Source of the DNA: Desulfofustis limnaeus
GTDB lineage: Bacteria; Desulfobacterota; Desulfobulbia; Desulfobulbales; Desulfocapsaceae
NCBI RefSeq assembly: GCF_023169885.1
Contig: NZ_AP025516.1
Location: 2,138,501 to 2,202,500, forward strand
DNA: 64,000 nt
Reading direction: 5' to 3'
Shown: one piece after another, positions 53,308-61,441 of the stretch
Layout: each line of letters opens with the position of its first letter
How positions within the stretch are numbered: position 1 is the stretch's first letter
Position numbers and translations under genes: made by a program
The notes under the pieces: generated by a model
Told to the model about the DNA's origin: nothing
What the model saw: only the letters and a program-made list of their open reading frames with translations
Database searches by the model: none

Positions 53308-54492
53308 TCAGCCATCTTCGTGTGCGAATTTCTCGATTCTTTCCCGCCAATCGGTTACCTCCCAGGCCTTTTCCCCCGAGGCAATGAGGCCGAGCTGCAG
53401 CGCCTCCTCATGGGCGATGGCGCAGAGGTAGTCCACCGGCGTGTCGAGGGTGCCATGCTCCATATACGACCAGGCCGGGCACTGGTCGCAGAGTCCCTTG
53501 AGAAAGCATTGCCGGCAGCGGCTCACATAGTCGGGGTTGGCGGCACGGCGCTCGAGCGCGCGGGGAAAATAATGGGACAGAGCATCTTCGATGGTCCCTG
53601 TGCTCAAGTCGTAGACCAGGTCCGGGTGGCGCATCAGCAAGCACGGCTGCAGGAAACCGTAGGCGTCCACCGAGCCGCCTTTACCGCACCCGCAGGAAAA
53701 CAACTCCGGCCCGCCGGGGTGCATGAAGCGGGGGATGAATTGTTTTTTTTCTTTGAGGTATTTTGGTTTGTCGCGCGTCAGAAGAGCGATGACTTCCCCT
53801 GGGGACGATCTCAGGTTTTTGATCTGTTCGTTTTTCCGATGGTTGTCTCTTCTTCCCCGGAGGTTGAATTTCACGGTGGAGCCGCCGGAGAGTTCAAGCT
53901 GCGGGTGTCTTTGGAGAAACTCCTGAAACCTGGTGATTTCGTCTGGCCTGCCCGGTAGATGGATGGTCTTCAGCGTGACCGGGATGCCGTGTTCAAGCAG
54001 CAGGTTGACACCGTTCATGGCGGCGGCGTAGCTGCCTTTGGTTCGGGAGACGGCCTCGTATGATGCTTGGTTCATGCCGTAGATCGTGATCGAAACCGGT
54101 TCTCCGGGCGGGTATCGCTGGAAAAGGGCGATCACCTCCTCGGTGATCAGCGTGGCGTTGGTGAACAGGATCACCTTAATGCCCAAACGCCTGGTGTACC
54201 GGTAGATGTCGCTGAAATCTTCTCGCAGCAGGGGCTCACCCCCGGTAAAACGAACGGTCAAGCACCCCAGGCGAGCGGCCTCGGCGAGGATTTGCTTGAC
54301 CCGGTCGGTAGTCATCTCCCGCTGTTGGGTTTCACGGTCATGCTCCGGTTGATTGATGTAGCAATGGGTGCAGTTGTTGTTGCAGCGCTCGGTGAGTTCG
54401 ATGTCAAGGCGCGCCAGTTGCGGGCCGCCGTTTTTCCAGAGCCCTGACCCTGTGAGCTTCTTACGGGTTATATAGGCAGTCCTGGAGCTCAT
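53308..54492 (-). CDS. Radical SAM/SPASM peptide-maturase 2
   Basis: 394 residues. CNNNCTHCY has Cys at 37, 41 and 44, the same positions as in maturase 1; VRFTGGEPLLREDF follows. SPASM cysteines: FSCGCG, LQPCLLM, RCRQCFLKGLCDQCPAWS and YLCAIA. The two enzymes are clear paralogues (same lengths, shared FTNATLIT and GEPLLREDF), so they may act on different precursors or make different links. The start overlaps the HprK-like stop by 4 nt, and the PqqD gene lies 69 nt downstream of its stop. Confidence 0.9.
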   Translation of the reverse strand: MSSRTAYITRKKLTGSGLWKNGGPQLARLDIELTERCNNNCTHCYINQPEHDRETQQREMTTDRVKQILAEAARLGCLTVRFTGGEPLLREDFSDIYRYTRRLGIKVILFTNATLITEEVIALFQRYPPGEPVSITIYGMNQASYEAVSRTKGSYAAAMNGVNLLLEHGIPVTLKTIHLPGRPDEITRFQEFLQRHPQLELSGGSTVKFNLRGRRDNHRKNEQIKNLRSSPGEVIALLTRDKPKYLKEKKQFIPRFMHPGGPELFSCGCGKGGSVDAYGFLQPCLLMRHPDLVYDLSTGTIEDALSHYFPRALERRAANPDYVSRCRQCFLKGLCDQCPAWSYMEHGTLDTPVDYLCAIAHEEALQLGLIASGEKAWEVTDWRERIEKFAHEDG

Positions 54493-55397
54493 GTACGAAG
54501 CAGTTCCTGCAGTCTGTGGTAAATTTCACCGCTCTTGTCAAACCGAAGTCGATAACAGGGAACACGGTCTGCCAGATCTTCAACAAGATTCAGCATTTTC
54601 TCCCACCAGTCTTTACTGACCATGGGCTTTATCAAACAGCCAAGCAACAAGGATATGATTTCAACCCTGTTGGCCAACGGCTGAATCACATTATCAGGCG
54701 CCTGTTCAAGAAAGAAGATCCCTTTCAGCGGTGCCGAGTTGGCAGAAACAATCGGCAGGGTGCCGTGGCTCCAGTTACCGTGGATATGGTACTCATCGTC
54801 CCATTTCCGAACGATCATCCGATCATCGCACAGTATTTCCGCCTTGTCTTGCATCATGGTGGCAATGGTCGATTTACCGGCGCCCGAGTGGCCAACGAAC
54901 AAGAGACCGTGATCGTCCATTTTCATGCCATCTGAATGCAAATAGCACCCTGATCGATCTGCCAGCAATCGGGCCAACAAGATTTGATCGGTTGGGGCTA
55001 GAGTCAGAGAGCCGGCATTCCCCTTTTCAAACGCTTTAAGAACCAGAGGGCTGTTATAGATATCAAGTCGCGTATGATCGAGGCTGACCTGGCTCAATTG
55101 CCTGATCTTTTTTTCTTTGGGGTCCGGTGAGGTTTCCAGAATATAGGTCCAACGATGGTCGTCCGAATAAATGAGCCAAGGTGATTTGCGATAGATTTCT
55201 CGTCCGAACTGGTGCGGCGTAGGCGGCAACTGAAAACGATGCCTGAGCAGGATGGTGTCATCACCCGGCCCGTCGACCTCAAAGAGTTTAAACTTGGGCG
55301 CAAAGGTCGCCTCGGTCAAGGGAAGATCAGACTCCACTTGAAGAGTGATACCGGCGACCCGAAAAAATTTTGTGTGCATATCTGCCTGATCATGCAT
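54489..55397 (-). CDS. HprK-like P-loop kinase of the RiPP operon
   Basis: 302 residues. FVGHSGAGKSTIATMM contains the P-loop (169-177) of HPr kinase/phosphorylase-like proteins, and the following ILCDDRMIVRK is the acidic motif after Walker A in that family. The N-terminal half lacks a recognised domain. HprK-like proteins are frequent companions of PqqD and precursor-modifying enzymes, where a role in phosphorylating a peptide or partner is suspected. It is the first gene of the minus-strand maturation operon. A second ATG at 55379 has the better Shine-Dalgarno (AGG 6 nt away), so the true start may be there. Confidence 0.82.
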   Translation of the reverse strand: MHDQADMHTKFFRVAGITLQVESDLPLTEATFAPKFKLFEVDGPGDDTILLRHRFQLPPTPHQFGREIYRKSPWLIYSDDHRWTYILETSPDPKEKKIRQLSQVSLDHTRLDIYNSPLVLKAFEKGNAGSLTLAPTDQILLARLLADRSGCYLHSDGMKMDDHGLLFVGHSGAGKSTIATMMQDKAEILCDDRMIVRKWDDEYHIHGNWSHGTLPIVSANSAPLKGIFFLEQAPDNVIQPLANRVEIISLLLGCLIKPMVSKDWWEKMLNLVEDLADRVPCYRLRFDKSGEIYHRLQELLRT

Positions 55398-55935
55398 GCC
55401 TACGGCGAAAAAGGCAGCTTGTCGCCAGCGGGCATGTCGATCTCAGTGCGGAGACAAAGCACCCCAGCCCTCCCCCCTCATTCCTGGCACTGGTTTTGCG
55501 TTGTCGGTGGCTGCTAAGTACGCGTTTCAGAAGCTCATCGTACGAACCGAGGTGTATATAACAACATCATCGGACAATGAGTAAAGAGCTAATTGGCTTC
55601 GTTAGAAAAAAAATGGCGTTTTACTGCCACGGTGTCTTATCGGATCCGAAGTACGATTAATTTCCGCGCTGACACCATCTGTTCATGATTGAGAATCACC
55701 CTCACTTACATCAAGAGTTATTCTCATCAAATAGAAGCTAATTTAGCACCTATTGTTTGTCATATACATGTGCCTGTTTTCCTGAAAAGTGCCTTTATTT
55801 TTGTGGTATACAGAAAAAAATAGCGTCTTCCGTTTGCATTTTTTTTCTACGCGACATAGCATAGCTGGAACAGGCTCATTCCAAGATGGTAGAAATTCAT
55901 TACACTCGTTATGGGTCGCTGGGGGGCGACATTGT
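55398..55935. other. Divergent region between HprK-like gene and precursor B
   Basis: About 540 bases. It holds the near-consensus sigma-54 promoter at 55485-55499 facing precursor B. A 27-codon plus-strand frame from 55577 (start MSKELIGFVRKKM) has only a weak ribosome-binding site and is not called. No clear minus-strand promoter for the operon was found; TATATA near 55555-55560 is a weak -10 candidate. Confidence 0.5.
55485..55499 (+). promoter_or_regulatory. Sigma-54 promoter upstream of precursor B
   Basis: TGGCAC (55485-55490), five bases, TTGC (55496-55499), preceded by C: perfect -24 and -12 cores and correct GG-N10-GC spacing. The predicted start near 55511 gives a 425-nt leader before precursor B at 55936. 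The sigma-54 activator at 22.4 kb is a possible partner (inference). Confidence 0.65.
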
Positions 55936-56139
55936 ATGACCGTAGACAAAAAAAGATGGACCAAACCCGCACTCACCATTTTTACACGAACTAATTCGGA
56001 GGAGTCGGTTCTTTCGGCTTGCAAGACTGGTGGATCTGAAGGCCCCTTTCCCTCCGGTACTAACAAGTGGGGCAAATGCAATCAGGGCGCTAGTGGTAGC
56101 CACGGTGCCGTGCATTGTTCTGATCTGACGAAGTCCTAA
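55936..56139 (+). CDS. Putative RiPP precursor peptide B
   Basis: 67 residues from the ATG at 55936; the frame is open upstream but only this start gives a leader equal to that of A and C. W8-T-K-P, L13-T-I, R18, E22-E23, V25-L26, C29-K30, EGPF (35-38), C48, C61 and final Ser67 (ending CSDLTKS). W to C is again 21 positions. The core also has Gly/Ser-rich GASGSHGAVH. A GGGGGG run lies about 9-14 nt before the ATG, a loose ribosome-binding site. It points away from the maturation operon and toward the ABC/YdcF block. Confidence 0.8.
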   Translation: MTVDKKRWTKPALTIFTRTNSEESVLSACKTGGSEGPFPSGTNKWGKCNQGASGSHGAVHCSDLTKS

Positions 56140-56223
56140 CCTTGGCGTGGCGGCTTCTTCAACTTATTAATCGGGTGTTTTCGCAGACAACAGCTAAAGC
56201 TATAACCTACTGAAACGATAGGT

Positions 56224-56862
56224 TTACACATCAAACAAAAGCTTTTTCTTCAGCCACGCCTTCCCTCGCAAGATTATCTTGTAGTCAAGAACGAGATGGC
56301 CGGAAACAAAATATCCGGCCATTTCCGAACTGCTTCCCCACAATTTTAATAACTCGTTGTAATAGAGTTGTAATTTTCGTTTGGTGGGGTGCTCATCTTG
56401 AACAGGGTAGTGGTGGACTGCTATTTCTTTGCCGTTTAAGGCAAGGACGCTTTTCAGCAGAAAGAGCGCGCGTGGCAGATGGTAGGCGGATGTCACCAGA
56501 GTCACCGATCTCACGCCGAGGTCGGTGATTGCCTCGCTGGTTCGGAACGCATCTTCAAAGGAAGAACGGCTGGTGCCGCCAGGCAGCAAGATGATACCTG
56601 CCGGCACATGGTGTTTTTTCGCGATGGCCTTCATGGATGACGCGCTCTGGTTGATGATCATCAGGCGGGAGCTATGGCCGTTTTTGACCAATTGACAACC
56701 CGCCGCGAACCGGTTGTCATCTCCCGGGAATACAACAACAAGATCGGTTTGGCCGGGAGCCTGGGGGGGGCGTTGCAGATACCAGGCAGAACTGAGCTGC
56801 ACCAGCGACACCAGCAGAAATACGCCGAGGGCAAACCGTGCTGTCTTGATGACGAGTCGCAT
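56224..56862 (-). CDS. YdcF/ElyC-like DUF218 protein
   Basis: 212 residues from the ATG at 56862, preceded by AGGA-AAAAGG, 8 nt after the ABC exporter stop. One N-terminal membrane segment (RFALGVFLLVSLVQLSSAWYL), then DLVVVFPGDDNRFAAGCQL, GGTSRSSFEDAFRTSEAI and VTLVTSAYHLPRALFLL, the Rossmann-like DUF218 pattern with conserved Ser/Thr and Tyr-His. ElyC-type proteins act in envelope polymer or lipid-carrier metabolism. Coupled to the exporter, it may act on exported peptide or lipid carrier; this is inference. Confidence 0.8.
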   Translation of the reverse strand: MRLVIKTARFALGVFLLVSLVQLSSAWYLQRPPQAPGQTDLVVVFPGDDNRFAAGCQLVKNGHSSRLMIINQSASSMKAIAKKHHVPAGIILLPGGTSRSSFEDAFRTSEAITDLGVRSVTLVTSAYHLPRALFLLKSVLALNGKEIAVHHYPVQDEHPTKRKLQLYYNELLKLWGSSSEMAGYFVSGHLVLDYKIILRGKAWLKKKLLFDV

Positions 56863-56870
56863 CCTTTTTC

Positions 56871-58727
56871 CTAAGGGGCCACGTGGCCTGCTTCCTGCCC
56901 GGCGAGGTCTCCTTCCACCCAGGCGGCTTGCTTGCGATACATATCCGCGTAGCGCCCGTTGGCAGCCATCAGCTCCTGGTGGGTGCCCTGCTCGATGATT
57001 CTGCCGTCTTGGATCACGCAAATACGATCCGCCATGCGCACCGTGGAAAAACGGTGGCTGATCAAAAGCGCCGAACGGCCGGCGATCAGTTCCTTGAAAC
57101 GCAGGAAAAGCTGATACTCGGTGTCTGCATCGAGGGAACTGGTCGGCTCGTCGAGGATGATGAGCCTGGCATCGCGAAAGAACGCGCGCGCGATGACAAT
57201 CTTCTGCCACTCCCCGTGACTGAGCTCAACCCCATCTTGAAACCAGCGGCCGAGCATGGTGTCGTAGCCGTTCGGCAGCGCTTTGATCATGGCATCGGCA
57301 CCGGCACGCCTTGCGGCACGGTCAATAGCCGATAAATCGTCGATGCGCCCGACATCCCCCAGGCCGATGTTTTGACCTACCGTCAGATGGTATTTGACAA
57401 AATCCTGGAAAACCACGCTGATCTCTCGGCGGATTGCGGCAAGGCCAAGACGGCGCAGATCGACCCCTTCAATGGTGATCGACCCTTGCACCGGGTCGTA
57501 CAGCCGGCAGAACAACTTCACCAGGGTACTCTTCCCCGCTCCGTTGGCACCAACCAGGGCCACCACCTCGTTGGGACGTATGCTCAAGCAGAGGCCTGAC
57601 AGCACCTCTTGGTTATGGCCGGGATAGGCAAAATGAATGTTGTGCAGTTCCACCCCGCGCGTTCCTCGGGGCGGGAGGAGCTGCGGCTCGGGCGGCTCGG
57701 CAACCGTGTTGCGCACGTCCAGAAAGGAGAAGAAGTAAGAGACGAAGAGATTGTCTTCATAAAGGCCGGCAACCTGTTGCAACACTCCCTTGAGAGCGGT
57801 GAGGCCGCGCTGAAAGGCCTGGAAATACATCACCATATCGCCGATGGTGATGATGCCTGTGATGGTTCTCAAACCAATCAGCAGGAAGCATCCCATCAGG
57901 ACCAGGGCGGCGAAGGCCTGGGCGGCAAAATCGGCAATACCGCGCTGCCTGGACAGGGTGAGCTTTTCTCCCCGGATCAGCGTGCGCAGGCTGCTGAACG
58001 CGTTGGCAAAAAACGGGCCGAGGCCAAACAGCCGCAACTCCTTGGCAAACGCATCGGCGGTCAGCACCCAGCTGTAATAGGATGCTTGCCGCTCGCTGGC
58101 GGTGCGTTTGTTCTGCCATCGATACAACTTCCGGGAAAATGCAATCTGCACCACGACGCCGGGTAAGGCGGAGAGAAAGAGCAAAACGCCCACCGACCAG
58201 TGGAAGGTGAAGAGCAGGGCGACCATCGCCACCAGCGTGACGCTGCTGGTCCCGAGCCGGTTCAATCCGCTGACGATGCGTGTCGGGCGATATGGGCCCT
58301 CCCGCTGGGCGCGGTGGAGCGTATCGAAATAGGTCGGGTTTTCATAGTAGGCAAGATCCAGGCTCACCGACTTGCGATGCATGATGTCGTAGACGTGGTC
58401 GGTGACGATGGCGCTTTGCGCTTCGACGGCATACTCGCCCACTTTGGTGAACGCCGCCTGCAACAGGGCCACGCCGGCCGCAGCCGCCACGAGCAGAAGC
58501 AGGGTTGCACTGCCCTCCTCCACCCTGCCGTTTTGCACGGTGGCGGTGATCGTATCGACGATCAATTTCATCACATACAGGGAGAGAAGCGGAATCAGGC
58601 CCTGGACCACCACCAGCAGCGCATTGACCACCGTCCAGCCGGGGCTGGCCTGCCAGACAAAGCGGACTGCCCGATCCACCCGGACGGCATTACGGATTTT
58701 TTCGCTGATGGTTTGTTGGGTCTGCAT
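56871..58727 (-). CDS. ABC exporter (half transporter) without peptidase domain
   Basis: 618 residues: a six-helix transmembrane domain (about 1-340) and an ATPase domain. Walker A GANGAGKST (393-401), Q-loop FQDFVKYHL, signature LSHGE (502-506, where LSGGQ/E is usual), Walker B LIILDE (522-527) and H-loop ISHRFST. There is no N-terminal C39 peptidase, so leader removal would need another enzyme, such as the S26-like protein. It lies between precursors B and C and is the likely exporter of the modified peptide. It faces precursor C across a shared regulatory region. Confidence 0.9.
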   Translation of the reverse strand: MQTQQTISEKIRNAVRVDRAVRFVWQASPGWTVVNALLVVVQGLIPLLSLYVMKLIVDTITATVQNGRVEEGSATLLLLVAAAAGVALLQAAFTKVGEYAVEAQSAIVTDHVYDIMHRKSVSLDLAYYENPTYFDTLHRAQREGPYRPTRIVSGLNRLGTSSVTLVAMVALLFTFHWSVGVLLFLSALPGVVVQIAFSRKLYRWQNKRTASERQASYYSWVLTADAFAKELRLFGLGPFFANAFSSLRTLIRGEKLTLSRQRGIADFAAQAFAALVLMGCFLLIGLRTITGIITIGDMVMYFQAFQRGLTALKGVLQQVAGLYEDNLFVSYFFSFLDVRNTVAEPPEPQLLPPRGTRGVELHNIHFAYPGHNQEVLSGLCLSIRPNEVVALVGANGAGKSTLVKLFCRLYDPVQGSITIEGVDLRRLGLAAIRREISVVFQDFVKYHLTVGQNIGLGDVGRIDDLSAIDRAARRAGADAMIKALPNGYDTMLGRWFQDGVELSHGEWQKIVIARAFFRDARLIILDEPTSSLDADTEYQLFLRFKELIAGRSALLISHRFSTVRMADRICVIQDGRIIEQGTHQELMAANGRYADMYRKQAAWVEGDLAGQEAGHVAP

Positions 58728-58858
58728 ACCTGCGACGCGCTGTATTTCTCGGTGGTTTGGCGACGGGCTTTGTCCGAAAGACGGTAAGTCCTCGCCACTC
58801 TAGCGGAAATGAGGGGATATGGCCAGCGAAAGAACACTGTCGGAGCTTGCCCAATTTG

Positions 58859-58872
58859 TTACCATATGGTAA
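58859..58872. promoter_or_regulatory. Palindromic operator candidate 1 (ABC exporter / precursor C)
   Basis: TTACCATATGGTAA, a perfect 14-bp palindrome in the divergent region between the ABC exporter and precursor C. A 12-of-14 copy lies 46 bp away. Confidence 0.6.
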
Positions 58873-58904
58873 TTACCCTTGCGCCGAACGGAGAGAGAGC
58901 TATA

Positions 58905-58918
58905 TTACCAAATAGTAA
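58905..58918. promoter_or_regulatory. Palindromic operator candidate 2 (ABC exporter / precursor C)
   Basis: TTACCAAATAGTAA, 12 of 14 bases identical to copy 1. It overlaps TATATT (58901-58906), a possible -10 for precursor C, so a bound dimer could block transcription. Confidence 0.55.
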
Positions 58919-58948
58919 CCGGCCAAGATTGAGAACTGATACGACACT

Positions 58949-59143
58949 ATGAACCGCTCATCGAAACCAACAGAAAAACGAACCTGGATCACTCCCCGCC
59001 TGACCGTCATGGCCAGGTCGAAAGCAGAGGAGAATGTTCTGGCCTCCTGCAAAGGCTCGTATGCGATGATTGGCGATGGCCCATTCGGTTTTACCTGTGA
59101 ACAGTTTGACACCCTTTTCTGCAACCAGTCCAACGTCTCGTAA
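58949..59143 (+). CDS. Putative RiPP precursor peptide C
   Basis: 64 residues with a slightly longer N-terminus than A and B. W13-I-T-P, L18-T-V, R23, E27-E28, V30-L31, C34-K35, DGPF (43-46), C50, C58 and final Ser64 (ending CNQSNVS). W13 to C34 again spans 21 positions, and the last Cys is seventh from the end as in A and B. The ribosome-binding site is weak (GAGAA well upstream). It is transcribed away from the ABC exporter, with two palindromes between them. Confidence 0.8.
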   Translation: MNRSSKPTEKRTWITPRLTVMARSKAEENVLASCKGSYAMIGDGPFGFTCEQFDTLFCNQSNVS

Positions 59144-59311
59144 GCCCTAAAAGCACGTAAAAAGGTCCCCTCCTTTGACCACCATACGGTGAGCTCAACG
59201 TCTTGAACTGAATACACAGTGCGGTAAGACCCTTGTCTTAATCTGTATCTTTCCTGGCCAGTAGATTTCTATCGTCATATTTGACGTTTCAAAAGCGCAC
59301 AATTAACTATC

Positions 59312-59340
59312 TTGCAAGTCGTACTTATTGACGATATAAT
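59312..59340 (+). promoter_or_regulatory. Sigma-70 promoter of hipBA
   Basis: TTGCAA (59312-59317), 17-bp spacer, TATAAT (59335-59340), about 30 nt before the HipB start site region. Confidence 0.7.
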
Positions 59341-59342
59341 AG

Positions 59343-59357
59343 ATATTAAAATAATAT
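59343..59357. promoter_or_regulatory. HipB operator candidate
   Basis: ATATTA-AAA-TAATAT, a perfect 6-bp inverted repeat directly after the -10 box of the hipBA promoter, a typical site for antitoxin autorepression. Confidence 0.5.
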
Positions 59358-59376
59358 TTCGACTATATTGGCGACT

Positions 59377-59727
59377 ATGAAGATCTCTCAATTGCTGACG
59401 GATGATGCTATTCTCACTGAACTCGGGAGCCGTATCGCTCGCTATCGCATCGATCGGCAAGTGACGCAAGCAGATCTCGCCGAGCAGGCAGGGGTATCCA
59501 AACGCACCGTGGAACGGGTCGAAGCCGGTGCCTCGGTGCAATGTGCGACAATCATCAGAATCTTGCGAGCCCTCGATGTGCTGCAGGGGCTGGATCGCAT
59601 GATACCTGAACCACTCCCCCGCCCTCTCGAGTTGCTGAAGCAGAAAGGAAAAGTGCGGCAGCGCGCCTCTTCACACCGCCGTTCGGATAAAAACCCTGAA
59701 GACTGGTCCTGGGGCGACGACTCATGA
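59377..59727 (+). CDS. hipB: HipB-like antitoxin (XRE HTH)
   Basis: 116 residues from the ATG at 59377 (an in-frame TTG is three codons upstream). LGSRIARYRIDRQVTQADLAEQAGVSKRTVERVEAGA is an XRE helix-turn-helix; the C-terminal tail is basic and flexible. No clear ribosome-binding site is seen. It overlaps the HipA start by 4 nt. It would bind the adjacent operator and neutralise HipA. Confidence 0.88.
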   Translation: MKISQLLTDDAILTELGSRIARYRIDRQVTQADLAEQAGVSKRTVERVEAGASVQCATIIRILRALDVLQGLDRMIPEPLPRPLELLKQKGKVRQRASSHRRSDKNPEDWSWGDDS

Positions 59728-61034
59728 CCACCGTTGCCGAGGTGAGGATGTGGGGACGCACCATTGGCGCAGTTTCCATGGCCGATGGAGAGGATTTTGC
59801 CGCCTTTGAGTACGATCCGGCATTTGCCAGAAGCGGGATAGAGATTGCACCGCTGACGATGCCGCTTACAAGGAGCGTCTATACCTTCCCCGAACTGTCA
59901 CGGCAGACCTTTCACGGCCTGCCCGGCCTGCTGGCGGATTCGCTGCCTGACAAATTCGGGAACGCCCTGATCAATGCCTGGCTGGCTTCACAGGGTCGAC
60001 AGCCGAATTCGTTCAATGCTGTCGAACGACTCTGCTACACCGGTGTACGGGGCATGGGAGCCCTTGAGTATGCCCCGGCAACAGGACCCAAGGGCCGGCA
60101 GGCGACACCGATACAGATCGAGAAACTCGTTGCCCTCGCTTCCGAGATTCTCAGCCACCGGAACAAGCTGAGCGCATCGTTTGGCGAAGCGTATAGAGCG
60201 GACGCCTTTAAGGATATCCTGCGAATCGGCACATCGGCAGGCGGGGCACGGGCCAAGGCGATTATCGCGTGGAATCCTTCAACCAATGAGGTTCGTTCCG
60301 GACAACTCCCGGCTGGAGATGGTTTTGAGTACTGGCTGATGAAATTTGATGGGGTCAGCGGCAACCGGGACAAGGAACGTGAAGAAGACCCCAGCGGCTA
60401 CGGTCTCATCGAATATGCCTATGCAAAAATGGCAGCGGATGCCGGGATCACCATGAGTGACTGCCGTCTTTTCGAGGAAAATAACCGGCACCATTTCATG
60501 ACACGCCGCTTCGATCGTCTCGACGGCAACAAGAAGCTCCACATGCAGTCTCTGTGCGCTCTGGCGCACTATGATTTCAACAGAGCGGGCGCCTATTCGT
60601 ACGAACAGGCCCTTCTGGTCATCAGGCAGCTCGGCCTGCCCATGAGTGCAATCGAAGAGCTGTTTCGCCGGATGGTTTTCAATATTGTCGCCCGGAACCA
60701 GGATGATCATGTCAAAAATATCGCCTTTTTGATGGATAAATCCGGAAACTGGTCACTGGCACCGGCTTTTGATATGACCTACAGCTTCAACCCCTCCGGG
60801 AGTTGGACTGCCACCCACCAAATGACCGTCAACGGAAAGCGCGACGACTTTACCCTCGAGGATTTCAAGGCCTGCGCCAGATCAGCGTCCATGAAACGTG
60901 GCCGGGCGGAATCCATTCTGAAGGAGGTACGGGAAACGGTTGCGCGCTGGCGGGAGTATGCCGATGAAGGCGGTGTCCCCGCTTCCTGGCGCGACCAGAT
61001 ACACAAAACCATCCGCTTGAAGACATGGAGATGA
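59724..61034 (+). CDS. hipA: HipA-family serine/threonine kinase toxin
   Basis: 436 residues, full length for the family. LPGLLADSLPDKFGNALI and YTGVRGMGALEY lie in the N-domain, GTSAGGARAKAIIAWNP is the P-loop-like Gly/Ser stretch, and the catalytic core shows NIVARNQDDHVKNIAFL and LAPAFDMTYS (the D-x-N/D-x-x-N catalytic and DFD-like metal motifs). HipA toxins phosphorylate glutamyl-tRNA synthetase or related targets and cause dormancy. It is translationally coupled to hipB. Confidence 0.92.
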   Translation: MTTVAEVRMWGRTIGAVSMADGEDFAAFEYDPAFARSGIEIAPLTMPLTRSVYTFPELSRQTFHGLPGLLADSLPDKFGNALINAWLASQGRQPNSFNAVERLCYTGVRGMGALEYAPATGPKGRQATPIQIEKLVALASEILSHRNKLSASFGEAYRADAFKDILRIGTSAGGARAKAIIAWNPSTNEVRSGQLPAGDGFEYWLMKFDGVSGNRDKEREEDPSGYGLIEYAYAKMAADAGITMSDCRLFEENNRHHFMTRRFDRLDGNKKLHMQSLCALAHYDFNRAGAYSYEQALLVIRQLGLPMSAIEELFRRMVFNIVARNQDDHVKNIAFLMDKSGNWSLAPAFDMTYSFNPSGSWTATHQMTVNGKRDDFTLEDFKACARSASMKRGRAESILKEVRETVARWREYADEGGVPASWRDQIHKTIRLKTWR

Positions 61035-61441
61035 GGCCGTGCGAGGTGGGCGCGTCCGCCAGGGGAGCATCAGGTGAAGCACCGCGCACAAAAAGCAAAC
61101 GTGCCCCGCTGCAACCAGTTGTGGAAAACAAATTGCTGCACCATGTAAGTCTGCCGGCACCTTCACGTGAGGCTTTGTTACGCGGATTGACTTTTGGGAA
61201 CCTTGAAAAATTGCCACCTCGTCCAATCTCATCGTTGCGCAATCAAATTTTATCCTAGCAATATCATGTATATGCCTGCGGTAAAATGATCTTGCGCGCC
61301 TCGATCTTGAACGAAATTTCGAATTTTTCAAGCTCCCCTATAATTTCATTATGTCGCTGATTATACGTCGAAAGATGCGGTTTTGCGGCTCTATGCCGTA
61401 GCCATTAATATCAGACGAATAGCTCGATATAAATACGCTGA
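61035..61441. other. Intergenic region after hipA
   Basis: About 400 bases. Short open frames on both strands show no domain or ribosome-binding site. No repeat or promoter is evident before the IS remnant that begins at 61442. Confidence 0.4.

Noticed and set aside
55577-55660. 27-codon plus-strand frame between the sigma-54 promoter and precursor B
   Set aside because: Weak ribosome-binding site, no resemblance to the precursors or any known peptide.
61025-61258. 77-codon frame overlapping the hipA stop
   Set aside because: No recognisable domain, competing frames on the other strand, no ribosome-binding site.
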